This document shows positions 1-5,023 of a DNA stretch of 5,023 nucleotides, piece after piece. The stretch covers positions 1-5,023 of the forward strand of contig JAQGOI010000055.1 of the NCBI GenBank assembly GCA_028293685.1, written 5' to 3'. The DNA is from Lysobacteraceae bacterium (GTDB lineage Bacteria; Pseudomonadota; Gammaproteobacteria; Xanthomonadales; Xanthomonadaceae). The first letter of the stretch is position 1; every line of letters begins with the position of its first letter. The notes beneath the pieces are model-generated. The model worked only from the letters and a program-made list of their open reading frames with translations, searched no databases and had not been told where the DNA came from. Made by a program: the position numbers and the translations under genes.

Positions 1-1077
1 GGCGAGGCGTACCTGAAATCCACGGGCATTGCCGACACCGCATTTTTTGGTCCGGAGCCAGAGTTCTTCATTTTCGATTCCGTGCGCTGGACCAACGAGA
101 TGCGCGGCGCGTCTTTCGAGATCGACTCCGAAGAGGCGGCCTGGAGTTCCAATCGAAAATTCGAGCAGGGCAACTCCGGCCATCGTCCCGGCATCAAGGG
201 CGGCTACTTCCCGGTGGCGCCGGTCGATTCGCTCGGTGACCTGCGCGGGGAGATGTGCAAGGCGCTGGAAGCGATGGGCCTGATCGTGGAAGTGCATCAT
301 CACGAAGTCGCGACCGCCGGTCAGTGCGAGATTGGTACGAAGTTCAGCACCCTGGTGCACAAGGGTGACGAGCTGCTCTCGCTCAATTATGTGATCCGCA
401 ACGTGGCGCACGCGCACGGCAAGACGGCGACCTTCATGCCCAAGCCCATCGTCGGCGACAACGGTTCCGGCATGCATGTGCATCAGTCCCTGGCCAAGGG
501 CGGCACCAATCTTTTTGCCGGCGATCTTTACGGCGGTCTGTCGCAGACGGCCTTGTACTACATCGGCGGCATCTTCAAGCACGCGCGCGCGATCAACGCG
601 TTCGCCAACTCGACGACCAATTCCTACAAGCGCCTGGTACCTGGCTTCGAGGCGCCGGTGATGCTGGCGTACTCGGCGTCGAATCGTTCGGCGTCGTGCC
701 GCATTCCGTATGTGTCCAATCCGAAGGCACGCCGCATCGAAATTCGTTTCCCGGATCCGATGAACTCGGGTTACCTGATCTTCGCCGCGCTGATGATGGC
801 CGGCCTGGACGGCATCAGGAACCAGATCGACCCGGGCGCCCCCAGCGACAAGGACCTGTACGACCTGCCGCCCGAAGAGGAAAAGAACATCCCGACCGTG
901 TGTCACTCGCTCGACCAGGCACTGGAAGCGCTCGACAAGGACCGCGAGTTCCTGAAGGCCGGCGGCGTCTTCAGCGACGACTTCATCGATGCCTACATCG
1001 GCCTGAAGATGAAGGAGGTCACCGCCTTCCGCGCGGCGACCCATCCGCTCGAATACCAGATGTACTACGCGATCTGA
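1..1077 (+). CDS. glnA: Type I glutamine synthetase, 5'-truncated by the window edge
   Basis: Catalyses ATP-dependent amidation of glutamate with ammonium to glutamine in the cytoplasm, as a dodecamer. Reading starts at base 1 in frame 1 with no start codon visible; 358 residues are present. Adding 110 to the visible residue number reproduces the Salmonella GlnA numbering without indels, so about 110 N-terminal residues, including the Asp50 region, lie outside. Visible signatures are FGPEPEFF (metal ligands E129, E131), [12 protein letters not shown] (E212, E220), GSGMHVH (H269), [10 protein letters not shown] (R321, E327) and RRIEIRFPD (E357, R359). DLYDLPPEE contains the adenylylation tyrosine (codon 859-861, equivalent to Y397), so control by GlnE is expected. 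The C-terminus [11 protein letters not shown] falls at the normal family length, so the gene's end is intact although its tail is repeated downstream. A hairpin at 1206-1236 separates it from glnL. Identification is near certain. Confidence 0.98.
   Translation, partial: GEAYLKSTGIADTAFFGPEPEFFIFDSVRWTNEMRGASFEIDSEEAAWSSNRKFEQGNSGHRPGIKGGYFPVAPVDSLGDLRGEMCKALEAMGLIVEVHHHEVATAGQCEIGTKFSTLVHKGDELLSLNYVIRNVAHAHGKTATFMPKPIVGDNGSGMHVHQSLAKGGTNLFAGDLYGGLSQTALYYIGGIFKHARAINAFANSTTNSYKRLVPGFEAPVMLAYSASNRSASCRIPYVSNPKARRIEIRFPDPMNSGYLIFAALMMAGLDGIRNQIDPGAPSDKDLYDLPPEEEKNIPTVCHSLDQALEALDKDREFLKAGGVFSDDFIDAYIGLKMKEVTAFRAATHPLEYQMYYAI
1042..1077 (+). repeat. Direct repeat copy 1: the last 12 codons of glnA
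   Basis: The final codons of glnA ([11 protein letters not shown] plus TGA). Bases 1049-1077 are identical over 29 nt to 1165-1193. The 36-nt unit 1042-1077 matches 1158-1193 with two substitutions: CAT/CAC (silent) and CTC/GTC (Leu/Val). The copies are offset by 116 bp, which is not a multiple of three. Confidence 0.95.
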
Positions 1078-1193
1078 TGTTGGGTCGGCTATCGGATAGA
1101 GCCGACGTCGATGGGCGGACGTCCCGCCCGCCGCAGCGCGGCGGGCGTTCGGAACCTCACCCGGTCGAATACCAGATGTACTACGCGATCTGA
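1077..1193 (+). CDS. Possible 38-residue small ORF ending in a copy of the GlnA C-terminal tail
   Basis: An ATG at 1077-1079 overlaps the glnA stop in the arrangement TGATG, which is typical of translational coupling, and opens a frame of 38 codons ending TGA at 1191-1193. The first ~26 residues are Arg/Gly/Asp/Pro-rich (beginning [10 protein letters not shown]) and resemble no family known to me. The last 11, [11 protein letters not shown], match the GlnA C-terminus except Val for Leu. There is no Shine-Dalgarno, so expression would depend on ribosomes terminating on glnA. In type I glutamine synthetase the C-terminal tail packs into the opposite hexamer, so a free tail peptide could in principle touch dodecamer assembly; that is speculation. 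Part of the frame also forms GC-rich hairpins, and the simplest alternative is an untranslated by-product of a tail duplication. Existence of the frame is certain; its coding status is not. Confidence 0.3.
   Translation: MLGRLSDRADVDGRTSRPPQRGGRSEPHPVEYQMYYAI
1084..1106. repeat. Inverted repeat / hairpin A downstream of glnA
   Basis: GTCGGCT (1084-1090) pairs perfectly with AGCCGAC (1100-1106) around a 9-nt loop. The pairing can extend by two A:T pairs if a 2-nt bulge is allowed. No T-run follows, so it is not a typical intrinsic terminator. It is the first of a cluster of hairpins between the two glnA tail copies and could be part of a REP-like intergenic element; I cannot assign it to a named family. 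Confidence 0.6.
1113..1147. repeat. Inverted repeats / hairpin B, two mutually exclusive foldings
   Basis: CGCCCGCCGC (1125-1134) pairs perfectly over 10 bp with GCGGCGGGCG (1138-1147) around a 3-nt loop, giving a very stable all-GC stem. A competing 6-bp stem pairs GGGCGG (1113-1118) with CCGCCC (1124-1129) and uses the same bases. There is no T-tract after either. The GC-rich stem could slow RNA polymerase or protect the glnA mRNA 3' end from exonucleases, as REP-type hairpins do; this is inference. Confidence 0.65.
1158..1193 (+). repeat. Direct repeat copy 2: displaced glnA tail
   Basis: Second copy of the 3' end of glnA, 80 bp beyond the true stop and in a different frame from glnA. It encodes [11 protein letters not shown] and a stop. 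The Val here matches the HPVE form of the E. coli GlnA tail better than the Leu of copy 1. This copy sits 12 bp ahead of the terminator stem, the usual distance for a gene end. It may therefore be the original glnA end, displaced when the 116 bp before it was inserted or duplicated. Confidence 0.93.
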
Positions 1194-1205
1194 CCAGCTT
1201 GAATC

Positions 1206-1236
1206 CACGAAGGCCCGCTGCGTGCGGGCCTTCGTG
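1206..1236 (+). terminator. Intrinsic-type terminator after glnA
   Basis: CACGAAGGCCCGC (1206-1218) and GCGGGCCTTCGTG (1224-1236) form a perfect 13-bp stem with a 5-nt loop. The following TGTGTCC is only weakly T-rich, so release may be inefficient or assisted. Its position between glnA and glnL, pointing with both, suggests that glnLG is mostly transcribed separately from glnA. Confidence 0.75.
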
Positions 1237-1255
1237 TGTCCGACAGGGCTTGCCC

Positions 1256-1261
1256 CATAAT
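1256..1261 (+). promoter_or_regulatory. Possible -10 element for glnL, implying a leaderless transcript
   Basis: CATAAT matches five of six bases of the sigma-70 -10 consensus and ends 5 bp before the glnL ATG at 1267. Initiation about 6 nt downstream would put the transcript start at or next to the ATG. No good -35 hexamer is seen at 16-18 bp spacing; TTCGTG (1231-1236), at 19 bp, is weak and lies in the terminator stem. The call rests on the -10 match alone. Confidence 0.3.
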
Positions 1262-1266
1262 GGTGC

Positions 1267-2309
1267 ATGGCCGACGCCCCCGCTTTCGACTCCCTGCTGA
1301 CGCCGGTCGCGTGGGCCACCGCCGATGGCCGGATCGAGGGCAGCAACGCCGCCTTCGCCAGCTGGCTGGGTGTCAGCACACGGCGTCTGTCCGGACTACC
1401 GCTCGCCGCGTTTGAACATGACGGCCAGGTGCTGGCCGGCGTGCTGACGACCGAGCCGTCGGTGGCGTTCGTGCGCCTGCGCCGGCTGCCCTTGGCGTTT
1501 CCCGGCAGCGACGCGCCCCGCTTTGCCGACGTGTCGCTCAGCACCCGCACCGACGGCGGCTGGCTGATCGAGGCGCATCCGGTCGACGAATTTCCAGGGG
1601 ACGATCCGGCGCTGGCCTTGCCCGCGGCCTTGTCGGCGGCCCTGCAGGGCCTGGCGCACGAACTGCGCAATCCGCTGGCCGGCCTCAAGGGCGCGGCGCA
1701 ATTGCTGGCACGCCGAGTCGGCGACGAGGATTCGCGCGAGCTGACCGCCCTGATCGAATCCGAGGTGGAGCGGCTGGCCGCCCTGCTCGATCGCCTGCTG
1801 TCGCCGGCCCCGTCGCGCCCGTTCGAGCCGCTGAACATCCACGCCGTGCTTGAACGCGTGCTGCGCCTGGCCGAGAGCGATGCAGGCTGGGCGGTGCGGC
1901 TGGGGCGCGATTACGATCCCAGCCTGCCGGACATCACCGGCGATGCCGACCGCCTCACCCAGGCATTGTGGAACCTGGTGCGCAACGCGATCGAGGCCGG
2001 CGCGGCCAGCGTCACCCTGCGCACGCGCGCCGAACATGGCCTGCGTATCGGTGACGAGCTGTTTCCGCTGGTGCTCCGCCTGGAGATTGCCGACGACGGT
2101 CGCGGGGTGCCGGAGACACTGACCGAGCGCATCTTCCTGCCGCTGGTCAGCGGTCGTGCCGAAGGCAGTGGCCTGGGACTGGCATTGGCGCAGCAGGTGG
2201 CACGCGAACACCGCGGATCGCTCGCCTACCGCTCACGGCCGGGCCACACCGTATTCACGCTGCTGCTGCCGATCGCCGCCGCCGAAGACATCCGCGAAGG
2301 AGCCAGAGC

Positions 2310-2313
<4 letters not shown>
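1267..2313 (+). CDS. glnL: Nitrogen regulation sensor histidine kinase NtrB (NRII)
   Basis: Cytoplasmic kinase/phosphatase that controls NtrC phosphorylation in response to PII protein. It has 348 residues, against 349 in E. coli GlnL. A PAS-like domain covers ~8-105. The H-box LAHELRNPLAG contains phosphoacceptor His131. The ATPase domain has the N-box LWNLVRNAIEA (N236, N240), the G1 box DDGRG (276-280), FLPLVSGR (290-297) and the G2 box GSGLGLA (300-306). RDYDPSLP (214-221) is also found in E. coli NtrB. No transmembrane segment is seen, as expected. The start is tightly set: an in-frame TAA at 1258-1260 lies just two codons upstream, and the PAS domain begins immediately after ATG 1267. 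There is no Shine-Dalgarno at a usable distance. The stop overlaps the glnG start (ATGA), so the two are translationally coupled. Function is confidently assigned; all catalytic residues are intact. Confidence 0.97.
2296..2302 (+). promoter_or_regulatory. Ribosome binding site of glnG
   Basis: GAAGGAG lies 7 nt before the ATG at 2310, inside the end of glnL. It is the strongest Shine-Dalgarno in the window, in contrast to its absence before glnL, and may let NtrC be made in excess of NtrB. Confidence 0.8.
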
Positions 2314-3734
<1,421 letters not shown>

Positions 3735-3764
3735 CGCCGCTACCATCGCCGTGTGCAACGTCAT

Positions 3765-3769
3765 GGAGA
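3765..3769 (+). promoter_or_regulatory. Ribosome binding site selecting the sodC start
   Basis: GGAGA lies 5 nt before the ATG at 3775. It favours that ATG over the in-frame ATG at 3763, which overlaps the site and has no Shine-Dalgarno of its own. Confidence 0.65.
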
Positions 3770-3774
3770 ACCAC

Positions 3775-4353
3775 ATGCGACCTGTCCTGCCCGCCGTGCT
3801 GGCGGCCTGCGTTCTAGCCGCCTGCGCCTCGACCCCGCCGGCGCCATCGTCGCCCCGCATCGCGCACGTCGAGCACGTGGTACAAGTCTCGACCGCGTCG
3901 CGTGCCGTTGCGCATCTGGCGGGTGCATCGGGCAGCCTGGTCAGCGGCACGCTCACCTTCCTGCCGATGCGCGATGGCGTGCACGTCACTGGCGATCTTG
4001 GGGGACTGACGCCGGGCAGCAGCCACGGGTTCCATGTCCACCAGACCGGCGACTGCAGCGCGGCGGACGCCTCGAGCGCTGGCGGCCACTTCAATCCCGA
4101 TAGCCGCGCCCACGGCTATGCCGAATCGGCAATGCATCATGCCGGCGACATCGACAACGTGGTGGCCGATACCGACGGTGTCGCGCACGTCAACGCGCTC
4201 CTGCGCGACGTCAGCCTGGGCGGTGGCGCGGTCGACGATATCGCCGGTCGCGCGATCGTGGTGCATGCGCAGCCCGATGATTACCGCAGCCAGCCCGCCG
4301 GCAATTCCGGACCACGCATCGCGTGCGGCGTGATCGGTGTCCGGTCGCAATGA
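3775..4353 (+). CDS. sodC: Cu/Zn superoxide dismutase, predicted lipoprotein
   Basis: Dismutates superoxide to peroxide and oxygen outside the cytoplasm. It has 192 residues. A short signal peptide with lipobox LAAC (14-17) predicts lipidation at Cys17 and, with Ala at +2, outer-membrane placement; a second LAAC ending at Cys12 is less likely because the hydrophobic stretch would be too short. The catalytic domain (~50-190) is complete. HGFHVH gives copper ligands H87 and H89, GGHFNP the bridging H105, H113 and HHAGD (H122, D125) the zinc site, and VVHAQPDDY the copper ligand H164. Cys94 and Cys184 should form the conserved disulfide, and GPRIACGVIG carries the substrate-guiding Arg181. It starts 40 bp after glnG with no terminator between. 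TACCAT at 3741-3746 is a weak -10 candidate. Its stop overlaps the next start (ATGA). Identification is firm; the lipid anchor is inferred from the lipobox. Confidence 0.96.
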   Translation: MRPVLPAVLAACVLAACASTPPAPSSPRIAHVEHVVQVSTASRAVAHLAGASGSLVSGTLTFLPMRDGVHVTGDLGGLTPGSSHGFHVHQTGDCSAADASSAGGHFNPDSRAHGYAESAMHHAGDIDNVVADTDGVAHVNALLRDVSLGGGAVDDIAGRAIVVHAQPDDYRSQPAGNSGPRIACGVIGVRSQ

Positions 4354-4835
4354 GCGGCTACCGGATCCGCGCCGCCGAGTCCGGCGATGGCGCGCTGCTG
4401 GCGCAGTGGGCATGCGCGATGGCGCTGGAAACCGAACACCGGCAGCTGGACCCGACGGTCGTCGGCGCCGGCGTCGCTGCCGGCATTGCCGATCCGGACA
4501 GGGCGCGCTACTTCATCGCCATGTCCGACGCATCGCTGGGCGGCGGCGAGACCATCGGCACGCCGGTCGGTACGTTGATGGTGACGCACGAATGGAGCGA
4601 CTGGCGCAACGGGAACTGGTGGTGGATCCAGAGCGTGTACGTGCCTGAATCCCATCGCCGCAAGGGCGTGTTCGCGGCGTTGTATGCACATGCCTGCGCA
4701 CTGGCCAGGGCAACGCCCGGCGTGATCGGGTTGCGCCTGTATGTCGAGCACGACAATGCACCTGCGCAAGCCACGTACGCGTCGCTGGGGATGCAGGATG
4801 CCGGTTACCGGATCTTCGAATCGCTGCTGGTGTAA
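4350..4835 (+). CDS. GNAT-family N-acetyltransferase, substrate unknown
   Basis: Predicted to transfer an acetyl group from acetyl-CoA to an amine; the substrate cannot be read from sequence. It has 161 residues, usual for a single-domain GNAT. The N-terminal strand is YRIRAAESGD (4-13). Motif A is IQSVYVPESHRRKGVFAAL (93-111), with the HRRKG acetyl-CoA pyrophosphate loop; the third position of the usual glycine/alanine pattern is Phe108, as in the KGVF subgroup. Motif B is LYVEHDNAPAQATYASLGM (130-148), with Asn136 and the likely general-acid Tyr143. No signal peptide or membrane segment is visible. The ATG at 4350 overlaps the sodC stop (ATGA), so coupling is likely. A GTG at 4323 would add nine residues but lies deeper in sodC, and the first GNAT strand begins only after the ATG. 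The link to sodC is positional only. Confidence 0.9.
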   Translation: MSGYRIRAAESGDGALLAQWACAMALETEHRQLDPTVVGAGVAAGIADPDRARYFIAMSDASLGGGETIGTPVGTLMVTHEWSDWRNGNWWWIQSVYVPESHRRKGVFAALYAHACALARATPGVIGLRLYVEHDNAPAQATYASLGMQDAGYRIFESLLV

Positions 4836-4858
4836 GCATCGACGCGAACCCCCCCGGT

Positions 4859-5023
4859 CTACAGCTCGTGAAGGTTGTCGGCGGGGCAGTGCACGAACAG
4901 GACTGGAATCGCGTGCGCATCCAGCAACGCCGCGAACTGGCGCTGACGCGCTTCGAACTGCATGAGGCTGCGCGTCACCTGATTCCCATCGGCGTCGGCA
5001 GCGATGCCCTGGCGCGCGTGCCA
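4859..5023 (-). CDS. C-terminal 54 residues of an unidentified protein, cut by the window edge
   Basis: On the minus strand an open frame enters at 5023 and ends with TAG at 4861-4859. It encodes 54 residues ending PADNLHEL. I do not recognise the family. The visible part looks like a soluble alpha/beta protein: a polar helix SLMQFEARQRQFAALLDAHA (19-38) is followed by a hydrophobic strand IPVLFVHC (39-46). About 83% of codons end in G or C, as in its neighbours. It converges on the GNAT gene, with 23 bp between stops and no terminator hairpin there; a run of seven C (4849-4855) lies in that gap. The codon-aligned plus strand is also open from a GTG at 4868 to the edge, but has lower GC3 (about 76%), no Shine-Dalgarno and an Arg-rich product, so I prefer the minus strand. 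Confidence 0.6.
   Translation of the reverse strand, partial: WHARQGIAADADGNQVTRSLMQFEARQRQFAALLDAHAIPVLFVHCPADNLHEL

Noticed and set aside
696..1193. A 165-codon plus-strand frame overlapping glnA and ending in the second tail copy
   Set aside because: Its first ~127 codons only read glnA out of frame. Only the part after ATG 1077 is considered as a possible small gene.
1240..1253. Possible sigma-54 promoter before glnL, suggested by TTGC at 1250-1253
   Set aside because: The required GG at the -24 position is absent; the bases at 1240-1241 are TC.
3763..3774. Alternative upstream sodC start at ATG 3763
   Set aside because: It adds only MENH before the signal peptide, overlaps the GGAGA that serves ATG 3775, and has no Shine-Dalgarno itself.

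Overview
The window is high-GC proteobacterial DNA, densely coding with strong GC bias at third codon positions. Protein similarity to the enterobacterial nitrogen-regulation set is high, but the gene order is glnA - glnL(ntrB) - glnG(ntrC) - sodC - GNAT. Together with the style of the proteins this suggests a gammaproteobacterium of the Xanthomonadales/Lysobacteraceae-Rhodanobacteraceae type. That placement is an inference from recognition, not from a marker gene.

Layout. Positions 1-1077 hold the C-terminal three quarters of type I glutamine synthetase (glnA), cut by the left edge; about 110 N-terminal residues are missing. The 3' flank (1078-1240) is unusual. The last 12 codons of glnA, including the stop, occur a second time at 1158-1193, separated from the first copy by 80 bp that can fold into GC-rich hairpins. 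An ATG overlapping the glnA stop (TGATG, 1075-1079) opens a 38-codon frame that ends exactly in this second copy, so it would encode a small protein carrying the last 11 residues of GlnA. A 13-bp hairpin at 1206-1236 then ends the glnA transcript.

Positions 1267-3734 encode the NtrB/NtrC two-component pair, overlapping by ATGA. NtrB is a PAS-HisKA-HATPase kinase, apparently without a Shine-Dalgarno and possibly leaderless. NtrC is a receiver-AAA+-Fis sigma-54 activator. All key catalytic residues are present in both. Forty bases later comes a lipoprotein Cu/Zn superoxide dismutase (sodC, 3775-4353) with all metal ligands. It overlaps by ATGA with a GNAT acetyltransferase (4350-4835). No terminator is seen between glnG and sodC. 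The right edge (4859-5023) holds the 3' end of an unidentified gene on the minus strand, converging on the GNAT gene.

How they work together. GlnA assimilates ammonium and is open to adenylylation at its conserved tyrosine. NtrB/NtrC sense PII-relayed nitrogen status and in this class of bacteria typically activate glnA through sigma-54. The sodC-GNAT pair has no obvious nitrogen role and may only share the transcript. The core genes are ordinary; the feature most worth a second look is the duplicated glnA tail and the small frame that uses it.
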